Assembly (NCBI GenBank): GCA_015680685.1
Contig: MNCI01002119.1
Span: 526,189-590,188, forward strand
Direction of reading: 5' to 3'
Origin: Gnetum montanum
Taxonomy: Eukaryota > Streptophyta > Gnetopsida > Gnetales > Gnetaceae
DNA length: 64,000 nt
Notes under the pieces: model-generated
What the model was told of the DNA's origin: nothing
What the model saw: only the letters and a program-made list of their open reading frames with translations
Databases searched by the model: none
Shown: positions 34,463 through 46,860 of the stretch, piece after piece
How positions within the stretch are numbered: the stretch's first letter is position 1
Layout of the letters: every line of letters begins with the position of its first letter
Translations under genes and position numbers: made by a program

Positions 34463-35382
34463 TCATGAGTCATCATTGGTTGGCTGCATTAATGAGGCCT
34501 CATCAACACAGCCAACCACATCGACGAGGCCTTGTCCACAAGGCCCCATCAATGCATTTTGACTTATGTTAACAATGCTTCATTGACGCAATATCTATCC
34601 ATCACCTATAAATGTGTGCCTATCTACCACATTTATGGGGAGTCCAGATTTCAATTGTAGAAAAGCTCTTACATTTTTTCCATTCGAAAGTTAGAATTTT
34701 TTTCCTAAGTCTCGTAGCAAGAGTCATTGAGTGTATGGATCTTTATTCGAGCATTGTTGTACCTAAGCATAACAATGTGTGCGACAATAAACATGAATTT
34801 TTTGATAAACCTTGCAGCACTTTGGATAGATTAGCTCTTTTATTTATGCATTCAATATTTTCAATTATTTGTTAATTATTCTCAATTATTTCACGATTAT
34901 TTTCCAAAAATTGAGTTAATGAGATTATTAAGCTAGATAGATTAAATACATAAGTATGACCACTTTGAGCATTGCATGTATTCACTTGGTAATCTCAGTA
35001 GTGTTATTGCTTGGTACGCCCAACAGTGGATATGTGGGTTCATGACATGTATGGAAAGTGGGAATGGATACTTATGTTAGGATTAGTTAAATTGTAGTTA
35101 ATTAATTAATTAAGATTAGTTAATCAAATTCCTTTTAACTACATTTCAAGCACTCAAAACATAAAATACAAAATGATAAAAATCAAATGCCTTAGTTACA
35201 CTTAACCATACCAACAAACATCACAAGTGTAATTAGAAGGACAACAATTGACCTTAAGGCTAAATTTACTTCCTAAACAGCTAGTGCATTGAAAACAATA
35301 AAGTCTACAAAATTTGATCGAGTCGTGCGTGAACGCTTCGTGATTCATATGGTTGGACATAGGGGTACCTTGTTGCTCATCA
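34463..35382 (+). repeat. 3' LTR of A1
   Basis: Starts TCATGAGTCATCA, the expected TG being mutated to TC, and ends CTCATCA. U3 repeats with GAGGCC words at 34,490-34,560. TATAAAT at 34,607. Followed by TSD CCTTA. Confidence 0.85.
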
Positions 35383-35387
35383 CCTTA

Positions 35388-36317
35388 CATAGAGATTCTT
35401 TGTCATTGGCATTAGCCTAATTCTTAATATAAGGATAAATATTTAAGTTATTAATATTCTTATTAAATGAGGAAAAATTTTTCTTGCAAAATGTTTATTT
35501 AGATGAATTGATACTTCATCTAGAAAAAATATTTATACAATTTTTTGTCTTCTCTAGATTTTTCATTATCATTTAATCATTGTTATCATTGATAATAGCT
35601 TGATTTTTTGTATCTTCAACATCAAATTATTTTTTTCTTTTAATCATTAACCTCAACACATTTTTTCTCTCAACATCATTTTTCTAGAGCATATGAGAAT
35701 AAGCATTAAACAAATGTCCGTCACGAAGATAAAGGTTGCAATAATTAGAAAGATTGTAATATATGATTGATTGAATATAAGTCTTCTTGCTTGTTTGTAA
35801 TACTAGTTACTTTTTATAATTAAAGATATTGATTTCAATAAAAAAAACATCTATGGTAATCAAATATTGTGGAAATAGATTCTAAATGCTTAATGAAATA
35901 AAGAAGACTAACAATCTATTGTTCAACTTTCTAAAAAATGACTATAATAGTAAATAACTTGATAAAACATAAAACTTTAGAACATTTTTTAAATTCAACA
36001 ACAAAGTCTAGAGTCCACTTAAAAATTATCAACACTATGTGCTTATGTATAACTAATTCTATAACCAAGGCATGTTGCACCATAGAAGCATTGTCTAGCT
36101 CAACAAATAAACAAAAACAAGAATAATAGTTAGCATGAATGACTTGAATATCATGTTTTTGCATCACATCATGTAAGTGCAAAGAAAAACTTTGTTTATG
36201 AGGAAAATAAACCAATTTTCAATGGACACAATCATTTTCTATAAATTCCAAGGCCATACATGAATGTAATGATTAATTTTTAGTAATAAAATATTGGTTA
36301 TGAATTTCTTCCAAGAT
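35388..36317. other. Unassigned AT-rich DNA
   Basis: Right flank of A1. One minus-strand frame of 94 codons (36,215-35,931) shows no domain I recognise. It could be a worn fragment of another element. It was joined to 13,773-14,102 before A1 inserted. Confidence 0.4.
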
Positions 36318-37341
36318 TGATGAGCAATGAGCATTCCCTACGTCCAACCATATAAATCACTAGCATTCCCTAAGTGATCTTGTCTAATTCCATAGACTTT
36401 AGCTCTCTAGGTACACTAGGTCTAGGTAGTAAATCTAACAGATGTGATCGTTGTCTTCTCATTTTCACTTGTGAAGTGCAAGTGTATTGATGAGTGGCAA
36501 GTAGATTGTATGCCCAACCATACGTATCACAAGTGTTTATGCATGATCCGGTCAAATTCCAAGGACATCTAGGTTTTAACATACATTAGTCTAGGAGGTG
36601 AATCAACTATTGCAATCGTTGTCTTCCCAGTTACACTTGTGAGTACAAGAGTAGGTTAGGTATAAATGAGGCATGTGATTTTTATCATTTTTATGTTTTT
36701 GTGTTCTAAATCACCTAAGAATAAAGAATAAAGAATTAGGTAATTAATTACTAAATTAATCTAACTAGCTAACACTTAACTAATCCTAAAATAACCATCC
36801 ATTCCCACTTATCATACACATCCTGAACACGTATAACACTATTGGGTTACAAAATGTTAAGCATTACTAGGATTACCAAGTGATACACGTATGCTTAAAG
36901 TGGTCATACTTATGTTTACTATTTAATTTATCTTAAATAACTACTTTTATTACATAAAACATTAAAGGAAATTGATTAAAATATTAAATTCTTAAAGAAA
37001 AAATTAATCTAGTCCAGGAGTTGCAAGGTTTGATTAGAAAGCTCATCTTTATTGTTGCACACATTGAAGCGCTCAGGTACAACAATGCTTGAATAAAGAT
37101 CCATACAATCCTTGACTCCTATTGCGAGCACTTAGAAAATATTCTAACTTTCTGGAAGAAAAACTTCTAGAGCTTTGCTATAACTTATGAAAGGGATGTC
37201 ATAAATGTGGTGGAAGGTGCACATTTATAGGAAAAATAGGGTACCCTGTCGACAAGTACACGTCCATGAGTCAAACCCTACATTGACGAGATCATGTCAA
37301 ATAGATCCCCTTGACATAGCCAAACCATGATGCTTCATCAT
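36318..37341 (-). repeat. 3' LTR of A2 (reverse orientation)
   Basis: Minus-strand start TGATGAAGCATCA (37,341) after GTGAGGGTA and end CTCATCA (36,318). Shares the TTATTCAAGCATTGTTGTACC block and the GTAATCC blocks with the other Athila-like LTRs. A TATA-like CCTATAAATGTGCAC is near 37,220. Confidence 0.8.
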
Positions 37342-37559
37342 ACCCTCACAACTAAATGAAAACTCATCCTTAAGTTCTTTACAAAAATTGGGAAGGCATC
37401 AGATTATTGACATAGAAACAAACACACAACAACATGACAAAAACTAAGTGCCCATAGTGTACGGTTTACAATGATTACAAAATTTTGGTGTTTAGGACAA
37501 CAAAATTGAATACTAGAACAAAATTGACAAGCAAAACTTCTCAAATGGCTTGAAGATGT

Positions 37560-40404
37560 TGGAGAAGATGAAACGGTCCTAGGTAGTGGAGGCTCCTGAG
37601 GCTTTGAAGAGCCTTCTCATGCTTTGGAGGCATGTAGTGGTTACGGTCGTTGTGGTTGTCCTGCGGTAGCTGCAACTTCTAATGGAAGATGAAAGGCATC
37701 CAAAAGTGCCTTCTTCTTCTCCTCCTTACTCTGAGGATCATTGAAAATCCACACAACCTTGCCAATGTGGATTAGAATGGGAACATCCCATGAATAAGGA
37801 ATTGTAGGGAATAACTCCTTAACATTCACGAACTAGGAAATGAACTATTTACATTCAATATTGAACAATCTAAGTGCATTACGTAGCTCCTAGTATTCAT
37901 TCATCTACCTGGCCATTTTCTTAGCAGTTGATCATTGATCAATGAATTTTTCTTTGAGAACGTCAAGTTCAACATTGGCAATCTCAAGCTTCTACTTGGT
38001 GTTTTTATGATGCTTGAACTTTGCCTCATACAATAAGTACAAGCAAGACACTTGTTTCTTCAATTTTGACCATGGCTTATTGGCAGTCAGCATCGCTAGG
38101 TTTGCATAATAGATATTGGCAAGCTCTATGTATTGTATCATCTCCTTAATCTGAGACTCCTTCATGTGGATTTCTGCTTTGTTGTATGCATTCAACCCAT
38201 CAAAGATCGGCTACCATACATTGCCTTCTTACTAGAGTTGTTATAGGGCCTCATTCACCTTTGCCTTCACAAATTGAATTTCTTTTTCATTAATTTCTTT
38301 CTATAGAATGACATGATCTCTATAATTATTATTAACTCTCTCAAATTTGAGAGCCTTATTTTTCTAGATGGATATCTCTATTGAAGATTTTTGGCGAAGG
38401 TCATAGACTTCCTCCATGGAGAGATTTTTATTTTTAGCTATGAATATTTTCAATTCATTATTTACTCTAGCTAGCTTCTCCTACTATTGATGGATAAAAT
38501 CTTACATCTACTACTTCTACACATCAACATTCCACAAACAATAATTTTCTATGGTCAAAATTGAATTCTCCTAGTGCATGTAGATCAAATCCTTCTAAAT
38601 GGCATATGTTTTGGCATTGGCCATGAACTAGTCAAAGATGACTATCTCTTTCTTGTTTTCAACCTTTTTGAGCTTATCTTCAAGTTGCTTGAAGGCTTCA
38701 TCATGTGTTAGTGCGGGGTTCAGAAATGTGGGATCTGTGAGACGAGCTCTTAATTTAGCAACCTCTGTAGCCAAGCATTGGTTTTCAGCTCAAGTTATTT
38801 CAAGTTGTCCCTCTAATATGATGCATTTTCCTTAAGCTTCTAGTAGCTCTGACTGGTTTATAGTGATTTTATCTAGATCTAGACTTGGTTGCCTGGTTCC
38901 CACCAGTTGGTCTAGCAACTCCTCGTGCTAGGCTACACTTAATCTACTACTATGGGTTCTTATGGATGTATACACATCTTTGAGTGCAAATATGTCTAGT
39001 ATAGACACAATAGGTGTATTTAATGCTTCAGAAATTCTATTAGCAACTACCTATGTTACTGTCTCCTACCCATGGTGCTACATCACCAAGACAATCATTC
39101 CCTCACCCTTCTCCAAATGCACTAAAAAAGTAGCAATGTTCCTAGAGATTTTTGGGAATTTCTACTATTGTGAAAGGAATATTATTACCTCTTGGACACT
39201 AGGATTTGATTTCATAGGTAGTTACATTCTTTGGCTAAGAAAATTGATCTACCTTCTTCCATCTAGCTGATTGTTTGAGTCACTTCATTGAGGTGACTCA
39301 TGGCTAGGTGATACACACATGGATCTTTGCCACGTGTACCTACTTACTGCTCCTACTCTTGCAATATTTTCTCTTAGATCTTGCGTACATGCTCAAAAGT
39401 AGCACAAGACTCCATCATTGTTGTGTGAGTAGATGGTGGTTGCTGCTCCTCTTCTTAGATTACTTTAGTAGGCACCTTATCCTTCATCATCTCCACCTAG
39501 GAAGTGGATGGAGCACGTTAGATAGCATCATTTGTATAGCGTGTTATACCTCTCATCTTGCATACTTTTCAGATGAGACATGGGAAGGGGAGTTCTTTCT
39601 TTCCATGTTCATTTTCATTAAACCACTTGTCTATCTCAAGATAGATAAGCTGTGGAAGGTTGATCGAGAATCTACTACTTAGAACGGTACATGCACAAGC
39701 AGAGAAAGTTATGATCTTGCTTAGCCTCACTATTGGAATGAGATGGAAGGCCTTAATATTGAAATATGCACATTTCCTCATGGTTAGTGCACTGAACTCC
39801 TTATGATCGACTCCATAACACCATTGCATCCATTCGTTCTTAATGTCAGGATCTACTTGCATTGGGGTTTCAACAATATTTGCTCCAATTTTTGGTAACC
39901 CAAGGACCTCTGCAATGGCTTTCACTGAGTACGACACATTGATGTCCTTGATCTTCACTATGGTGTCCACTTGCCAATTGTTGTAGAAAAGATAGATCTC
40001 ACCCTATACCACTTCCCACTAGAAGTGATGATTAGCCACATGGGAAAGCTTTGTAACTACATCTTGACTACTTTTATAGCAAACTCCAAGAATGGTCCGA
40101 AGTTCATTTATAAGAGAACTAAATTTTGGAAATCACAAGGCTTGATTTTATTGAGGCAAGATTCATTCTAAGTGACCTCAACTCTTGGTCTTAGTCTTGG
40201 TGCCTCATCTCAATGGGATTACTTTGTTCTAGCTTGGGGAATTTGCCTAATAGATTCCACTTTTGGCTCCTTCCAAAGAGGTTCTGTTGCATGGGTCTCT
40301 ACTTCTTGCTCCTAGGGTTGTTCCTAGCTCCTTCCCACTCTTGGTTGTTTGTCCCTCAATTGGGACGGTTCTCCTTCCTACACATGCTTCCCTTTTGATA
40401 ACAT
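37560..40404 (-). pseudogene. A2 extra post-pol ORF: plant-transposon-protein-like domain plus coiled coil
   Basis: The best open part (39,970-39,569, 133 codons) has DINVSYSVKAIAEVLGLPK, EWMQWCYGVDHKEFSALTM, FHLIPIVRLSKIITFSA and LSSRFSINLPQLIYLEIDKW. This is the layout of the putative plant transposon protein domain: a hydrophobic LGLP box, then a helix ending in P, then a long LxYLEI helix. Downstream segments (38,195-37,992 and 37,829-37,641) match the C-terminal part of the A1 copy (SKLKKQVSCLYLLYEAKFKHH, FPTIPYSWDVPILIHIGKV). Stops separate the blocks. The ATG at 40,404 follows a splice-acceptor-like AG. Confidence 0.65.
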
Positions 40405-40705
40405 CTATGGTCAAAACATTACCAAGGATTATGTTTCAATGTGTAACTTATAACATTTTAGGACCTTGTCTCGTTGGGCAATTACACTTAGGCTAAGCCT
40501 TGATCATGGAAAATAAATTATTTTATTATTATTTGAATGATTTTTAACTTAAAATATCACTGGAGCTTGTTGGAAGGGTTTAACTCTTATAGTTTAATGT
40601 TTTAATGTTGATTACTTTGTTAAATCTTTATGGGAATTAGAAATTTTTCTAAGAAAATTTTCATCAAAAACTTAAGGTTTGTGGCCCCCACAACAAAGAG
40701 TTTAC
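40405..40705 (-). other. Presumed intron upstream of the A2 extra ORF
   Basis: Donor AGAG|GTAAAC and acceptor TTTTGACCATAG abutting the ATG, 301 nt. Homologous to A1 31,054-31,362, with both splice sites kept although the interior has diverged. Confidence 0.5.
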
Positions 40706-40851
40706 CTCTAGTAGCTACAAGGTTAAAGAATAGAGTGAATCAGACAAACGACTTGGAAGATATGGTTCTTGGAAGGTTTTGAGTTCTAAAAATTTCAAAA
40801 ACTCTTCCCTCATTTAAAAGAAAATGTAAAAAATTGTTAAGCGTCCTTGCA

Positions 40852-40859
40852 TATTTATA
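40852..40859 (-). promoter_or_regulatory. TATA box of the presumed internal promoter of A2
   Basis: TATAAATA in CACCTATAAATATGCAAGG, nearly the same context as the LTR TATA box (CACCTATAAATATGTGCC). It lies about 150 bp before the donor of the presumed first exon. Confidence 0.5.
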
Positions 40860-40989
40860 GGTGTTTTACCTTGCATTGATGGGTTTGATGCATATATAGG
40901 GTCCCATCAGTGGAGCTGTAGGAGAAAGCTTTTCACATTAACTATCATGAAAAATACAAGGAGGTTTCTTATGAAATTGAAATCCATAG

Positions 40990-42436
40990 AGAGCTAGAAA
41001 AGTCGTGAACATGATGAAATAGTTGAAAAGGACATATGAATTACAAACATGGAGATTTCATTTGGAGAATGAAATTTTATGAAGAAAAATGCCAATCATG
41101 GTGAAAAGACTAGTAGGAATGCATCATTATTATTATCTGGTTGCCAAAAATTTATGTTTTTTTTTGTACAAATTTCATGTGGGTTTGAGGTGGCAAAACC
41201 TAAACTTTGTTATAATAACCATGGTAGTGGTGGCATGGCATTAACAGTTAGGTGTGTTACATTTTTATAGCTCATACTGTTTGTCTTGTGTAGCTCCACC
41301 TAAACGTTTTGCCTTTTTATCTTTCTCAAAATTGAATGCTTCTTTCATTTTAGCTAATAATAATAATAATAATAATAAACTAGAATCAAGATGCTAAAAA
41401 AAATGTTGTGAGGAACATCATGGTACCACCTAACAAGGGAATCGTGTTTTTTAGAGGCACATTGCCAACAATGTTTAGGTAATGTTGACAACCATTTTAA
41501 CTCAACATGATTAGTTAGTTGTAAAGTTGCTATTTTAGGTAAAATAATGAACTTAATAATGAAATAATATATAGATGTTCATTAGTGACGTTGACCTAAA
41601 ACAACTTTCTAATATATTTAATTGGAACATGAGAGGGTGTGTTGGAATCCATTCTAATTAGAACATGGTATACTTCAAGATACATAGTCCAATTAGAACT
41701 TTATAACTTTAGCAACAAGAATCAAATTCATGACTTGGATTTTCCAAATCAAGTAGCTTACCAGTAGGCTAACAACTCATTATTCATCTAAAGGCTCAAT
41801 GATCATCTTGTAAAGGTAAGATCTTTAAAGAGTCAAGGGATAAAAGAAAGCCTAATCTCTTTCAAGTAGTTACACCTAGGCTCAAACCTAGGTCTTACGA
41901 CTTGATAAACAAGCACCTTACCATCACTCCAAATGATAGTATGTAAACATATCTAATATAGCTTCAAGTCATGGGTTTGATTCTGGTACACAATGTTGAG
42001 TAATAAAATTATAATTAGACTATGTATCTTAGGGATACCTATACTACAATTATTTTAAGGTTCCAACACCCAAAAGAAATAGCTTTAATATAAATATTAT
42101 CTTATTCATAATATCAATTTAACACACTTAAAATGCTAGTCTTGGGAAACTTGATGTAACTCTATAGTAATGAAGTTTTAGCCTTGTCAAATATTACTAG
42201 CTAATAAAGTCTCCTTCAACTCTTTGTTTTTGAACTTTTAACTTCAACTTTGACTTGGAAAATTGAGCACATGCCCACCAAGAGTGGCAAGGCTACTCGT
42301 CATGAAATTTCAATAGATCACAAATTATGGCAAGCTTATGACAAAGTCACCATAACTCATGATACTTGAAATAATGAAAAAATTCAACTACCTTAAACCA
42401 TAATACACTAAATAGGTCATGATATTATAGATCATA
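40990..42436. other. Unassigned AT-rich region with a microsatellite and a candidate MITE
   Basis: Contains (TAA)n at about 41,355-41,378 and an inverted-repeat unit at 41,636-42,070 (separate entry). No coding signal found. 42,230-42,436 is the left flank of A3. Confidence 0.45.
41636..42070. mobile_element. Candidate MITE or fold-back element
   Basis: About 60-bp imperfect inverted repeats: the left arm starts GGTGTGTTGGAATCC (41,636) and the right arm, read in reverse, starts GGTGTTGGAACC (42,070). Both arms contain GATACATAGTC and AATTAG words. The interior is about 310 bp and non-coding. I cannot see a clear TSD, so the superfamily is not assigned. Confidence 0.45.
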
Positions 42437-43365
42437 TGATGAAGCATCAAAGTGTCACATCAGTGGGCCCCCATTGACATGGCCTTGTTGATGAGCCCTC
42501 GTTGACATGGTGTTTCCCTATTGATAAAGCCACGTTGACGTAGCATTTGCTACGTTAATTAGGCCTTGTTGCCATGATAAAGTCTATAAATATGCATTTG
42601 ATCACAATTTTTAGGGGATGTCTTATCATAGTTGTAGTGGAGCTCTTGCAATTTTATCATTTGAGAGTTAAAATATTTTTCTCAGTGCTTGCAGTAGGAG
42701 TTAGAAAGTGTATGGATCTTTATTCGAGCACTAATGTACCTCAGCATAGCAGTGTGAATAAAAATAGAGATGAGCCTTTTCATAAACCTTGCAAACCTTG
42801 GAAATAGATTAATTATTTATTTTGTGCATTTAATGTTGTATGCAATTTTCTTTAATGCTTTGAGTAATTAAATAATCAATTAGGCTAAACTAAGTTAAAC
42901 TAATCTAAATTAAGTAGTGATTAATTAAGCACATAAGTACAACCACTTCGAGCATATGCTTAGCACTTGGTAATCCTAGTAATGCTTAACATTTGGTAGC
43001 CTAGTAGCACTAACCATGTTTAGGATGTGTATGACAAGTGGGATCGGATACCTATGTTAGGATTAGTTAGGTGCAGCTAGTTAGATTAAGCTCGGAATTA
43101 AGTTACTTCATTCCCTCAATCCTTTGTTTTAAGCACCAAAAACATAAAACATAAAAAATAATAAAAATCATCTACCTCAATTACACTTAACCATATCTTT
43201 ACATGTGACAAGTTTAATTGGGAAGACAACGAATGACTATTAGGGTAAGTTCACTTCTTGGAGACTAGTGTACTGGAAGACATAGAGTCCATGAAATTTG
43301 ACCAGATCACACGTGAATGCTTAATGATTCATATGGTTGAGTGTAGGGGTACTCATCACTCATCA
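42437..43365 (+). repeat. 5' LTR of A3
   Basis: TGATGAAGCATCA...CTCATCA, 929 bp. U3 repeats around CATTGACATGGCCTTGTTGA (42,475-42,560). TATAAATA at 42,585-42,592. Confidence 0.85.
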
Positions 43366-43385
43366 TTGGCATCATTTCTGGGGAC
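43366..43385 (+). other. Primer-binding site of A3
   Basis: TTGGCATCATTTCTGGGGAC lies immediately 3' of the LTR. It is close to the tRNA-Asp-type PBS (TGGCGCCGTTGCCGGGGA) known from Athila elements, with changes mostly of the C-to-T/G-to-A kind. Confidence 0.65.
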
Positions 43386-43644
43386 TCTTTTTGTTTAAAA
43401 CATGCACTATCTAGGTATAGTAAAAATCATTAACATCGGTGGATGAATCCTAAGGTCAAAATCATTCTAAAAATAAATATAATAATTTAAGGACACTGAT
43501 AACTTATTTTTATTGTATAATTTCTTCTTCTCACAAGTGTGATGATACTAAACCACCATTGCAACGTGGTATATACTCATCTAGATGAGTATGTGGCTAA
43601 CTTCACCTTCATCCTACACTAGGATGAACAACTGTGGTGGTGAG

Positions 43645-44063
43645 ATATGGAGGGCAACATTGTAATGCCTCCCAATCAATCTATGGCTAGGATGCTACTC
43701 AAAATGCTTAGGAGGTTGGGCATCTAGGATCTTTAAGGAGAGTAAGTTGTGCATGACTATGACTACCGAGACTACCATCCCATTGAAACACCACACAGGA
43801 TATATCAACACTAGGAGAAGTAACATGAGGCTATGAAGGGAAAATGGTTCACCAACCCCTTATTCCTACTTAACCAAAATGACAATGAGGATCCTTCCTT
43901 TTGGGATTCTCAACATGTATATTTTCCACCCCTTAATATTGGTGATAGGGACTTGAACCTAAAGTTGTCATTCACTATCAACAATCTAGGTTCAGGCAAA
44001 AGTAGGAGTCCAAGCAAGGGCTTGGGCAAGCATCAGGATGACAAGAAAGCTAATGAACGTGGT
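43645..44063 (+). pseudogene. A3 gag N-terminal fragment
   Basis: Corresponds to A1 23,262-23,680. An open stretch (43,833-44,066) contains FSWDSQHVY-like and GSGKSRSPSKGLGKHQDD segments. It is cut by the T4 LTR at 44,064. Confidence 0.55.
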
Positions 44064-45833
44064 TGAAACACCACCAATTTCAAGATTTAGTACTTTAATT
44101 GAAAATTTTTCTAAGTGTCAAAACTTGGCAAATTCTTCTAAGTGTTGGTGCTATGCTCCCTAGTATAGCCAGCGTTGCATGCATCGTAAAGCTCGTTTTG
44201 CAAGATTTTCTAAGTGTCAACAGCAGTTGCACAAAATTTTTTCTTAGTGTTGTGCTATGCTCTCATTCTGCTTACTACACTTAGTGCATAGCTAGCGTAG
44301 CACACATTTCTAAGGCTAGTTTGCTCAAGTGCCAAGCCAAAAATTATCAGGATGGCTTGGGATGAAAAAAATAATTTGGCAAATTTTCTAAATCTTGGGA
44401 TTACTATGCTTTGCTACACTCTAGAGCGTAGCCAATGTAGCACATATTTTAGTGTCCAGTTTGCCTAAGTGTTAAGCTAGTAGTTGTCAAGATAGCTTAG
44501 AATGGGGGAATTGTTTGATAGATTTTCTAATTTCTAAGGCTACCCCACCTGCTATGCCCCAAATCCTAGCCAACATAGCATGAAGAAATGTTGTAGATTC
44601 TATCAATTTTTTCTAAGTATCCTTGTTATGCTCTAGAGCGTAGCTAGTGTAGCCAATGCTAGACATCAGATTTTACAAAATTTGACTAAATGTTGTGCTA
44701 CGCTCCAAAGCATAGCTAGTGTAGCACTGCAAAGAAGCCTCCAACAACCTCCAAAAGCCTCCAAAGCTTAGCATCAACCTTCATCTTAGCTTCGACACTT
44801 TCCTAGCAAGGAAGATCAGCAATTTGTTCTCTTTTGTACCCCCTATTGGTCACCAGAATTGTACCTATGCTTGACCCTACTCGAAAGAGGTGAAGATGTA
44901 GTCTGAGAGTGTACATTATTTTCAGGTAACATTGTGATCATTCAAACTTTGGAACATGCAATCTTTGCAACATAGTCATAGTTCAACAATCTTTGAGGAT
45001 TTGTTGTAGTACACTAGAGCATAGCACTTGCCACTCCCATGGGAGCATAGCTAGGTTTAGCATAGCCCTGGCTACCCTCATGTCATGTGGCACCCAATCC
45101 GCATTTCGTGCTAACCCTAACCCTATAAATACCCCTATGCTCAACATTTTAGGGGTTAGCAAATCAAAAGGGCATTGGGAATTTTGGCATTCTCAACATC
45201 CTTTGGCACTCTTGCACATAGCACTTTGGTGCACTCCAAGATCCTGTCGGACCACTAGTACATGTTGTCCAACACGCAATTCACCATTTTGCCTGTGGAA
45301 CAATGTAGTAACCAACCCAATAGGTTTAGTTCCCATGGTAGCCATCAATTCCATAGCCCAGACACCCCAGAGACTATGACTACACTACTATACTACCACT
45401 GTGCCTACTTGTACACCATGTATCACTCTTACCTCTTTTCTTGCAATTGCTATGCTCTCCCCCCTCCCTGTTTGGGGTGATACACTTTCATTCTCAAGTT
45501 TCGTTACATCTTCAAGCACTTTTTCTTTGTCATTTAGCATAGCACTCACGTTTTCTTGCTATTTTGTATGCATTTGCACATTTACACCATTTTTCTCAGG
45601 CCCAGACACCCCCACTATGCTCTGGCTTGGCTGGCCTTGGTGCGCACCAGTAACACTGTATAAACCCCTCCACATGTGTTTGTTGTAACATCTTGTAAGT
45701 CCCTATTTGATCGACAAGATCATTTAGGGCACCCCATCTCCATTTCTAGCATGGCCCTCACATAGACTCAAGGTTAGGTTGTATGTTCGCTAACCTCTTG
45801 GTGTTCCAACCACTAACATTTCTAGTCATTACA
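44064..45833 (+). repeat. 5' LTR of T4
   Basis: 1770 bp. U3 (44,090-44,730) is built of five or six diverged tandem units of about 110-130 bp. Each has TTTTCTAAGTGT followed by GCTATGCTC..AGCGTAGCCAGTGTAGCA. TATAAATA at 45,124-45,131. R/U5 differs strongly from the T1/T2 type, so T4 is a separate subfamily. Confidence 0.8.
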
Positions 45834-45838
45834 ATTTT

Positions 45839-45854
45839 TGGAACTAGAAGGAGG
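45839..45854 (+). other. Primer-binding site of T4
   Basis: TGGAACTAGAAGGAGG, five bases after the LTR end, sharing CTAGAAGGAGG with T2 and T3. Confidence 0.55.
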
Positions 45855-46320
45855 ACCCACCATTCCTTCTACATTTAGTGGAAGTCCCATGTGTTTTCTA
45901 CACCTCCATTACTAATTTCAAGCTAGCATAGATGTAACACCCCTATGGACCTACCATGACAATAGTTGGATCTTAGGCTAACGCAAGAGTTTTCTACGAG
46001 TTAGTTGTTGTAGATTGGTCCCAATTTTCAGTTCCCCTAGAACCGTACAGGATGAAAGCCCAATTGTATCCATTGCGTTCCAAACTCTAGATGCTCTGGA
46101 AAGCATAAAAAGTTCTTAGTGAGAGTGTAGCAGCCTCCAACATAGCGAGTGTAACACCAAAGTTTGTCATTTTTAGTAGCATTTCCAAAGTTAGTCATTT
46201 TTGGCTTGTTTTCATAGTTTTTTAACACTTTTTTACTTAGCCATTTTTCTAGCACTCTTTGCACTTGGTCATTTTCTGTTTAGCACTGTCATTTCTTGCA
46301 TTTTTACATAGCATAGTAGC

Positions 46321-46860
46321 ATGAATCCCACACAAACTTCAACCTCTACTCGAAGCATGGAGGTTACCCATCCTATCCAACAAGTAGTAGAGATTGATCC
46401 CCAACCCAATCCTATACTGGCACAACAACAATCACTCAAATTGCACAATCAACTGCCTAAGCACATGGCACTCGATGATGAAAAATACAACTTTCTTTGT
46501 GTGAAAATTTAGGCAGGTCTATCCCAAGACTGCCAAGAACTAGATGGTAAGTGAAGCTTTGAGATTATACACCAAAAGGGGAAGGAATTCCTCCTTTCAA
46601 CTAATGCTTTCATTCCACTTACTGACAACTTTCGATGGTTACTAGACCAACTCATTAGAACGAGTGGGCCTAATGAGCATGATGTAGAAACAAACTATGA
46701 TGAGCCCCTGTAGGATGGGCAAGATGAATTTAAGGCTCATTCAAAGAGTGGAAACCTATTTTATGCGTTTGTCTAGTAGCCTATTCCTATTTTTGTCCTG
46801 CACTAGTCCCAGTCATTTACCTTCTTTGAGGTAGCAGTGTCACTCTCACCTCCTAGGTCC
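46321..46860 (+). pseudogene. T4 gag N-terminal fragment
   Basis: The product starts MNPTQTSTSTRSMEV and reaches DDEKYNFLCVKI, matching the T3 gag start (EQYNFIYVKI) and T2 (YNYICAKI). It is decayed beyond that and cut by T3 at 46,865. Confidence 0.6.

Larger units (their letters stand above)
14103..35382 (+). mobile_element. Full-length Athila-like Ty3/gypsy element A1 (split by T2)
   Basis: LTRs at 14,103-15,033 and 34,463-35,382 flank, in order, a PBS, gag, protease, RT-RNase H, integrase, a long non-coding stretch and an extra ORF. Flanking CCTTG (14,098-14,102) and CCTTA (35,383-35,387) form a 5-bp TSD with one mismatch. Without the nested T2 the element is about 13.3 kb. Protein order, the RT box FMDD, the protease style and the tRNA-Asp-like PBS fit the Athila clade. 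All ORFs carry stops. Confidence 0.85.
36318..40990 (-). mobile_element. 3' half of an inverted Athila-like element (A2)
   Basis: On the minus strand: internal promoter-like block (about 40,870), intron, extra ORF (40,404-37,560), PPT region and 3' LTR (37,341-36,318). gag and pol are absent. The left limit in the element's own direction lies near 40,990, where similarity to A1 fades. Confidence 0.7.
42437..44063 (+). mobile_element. 5' end of Athila-like element A3, broken by T4
   Basis: LTR, PBS, leader and the beginning of gag, homologous to A1 14,103-15,202 joined to 23,151-23,670. The remainder lies beyond T4 and T3, outside the window. It shows the uninterrupted form of the site into which T2 inserted in A1. 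Confidence 0.8.

Noticed and set aside
35931-36215. Ty1/copia fragment on the minus strand
   Set aside because: A few residues suggested it at first, but no RT, integrase or RNase H motif can be read in any frame.
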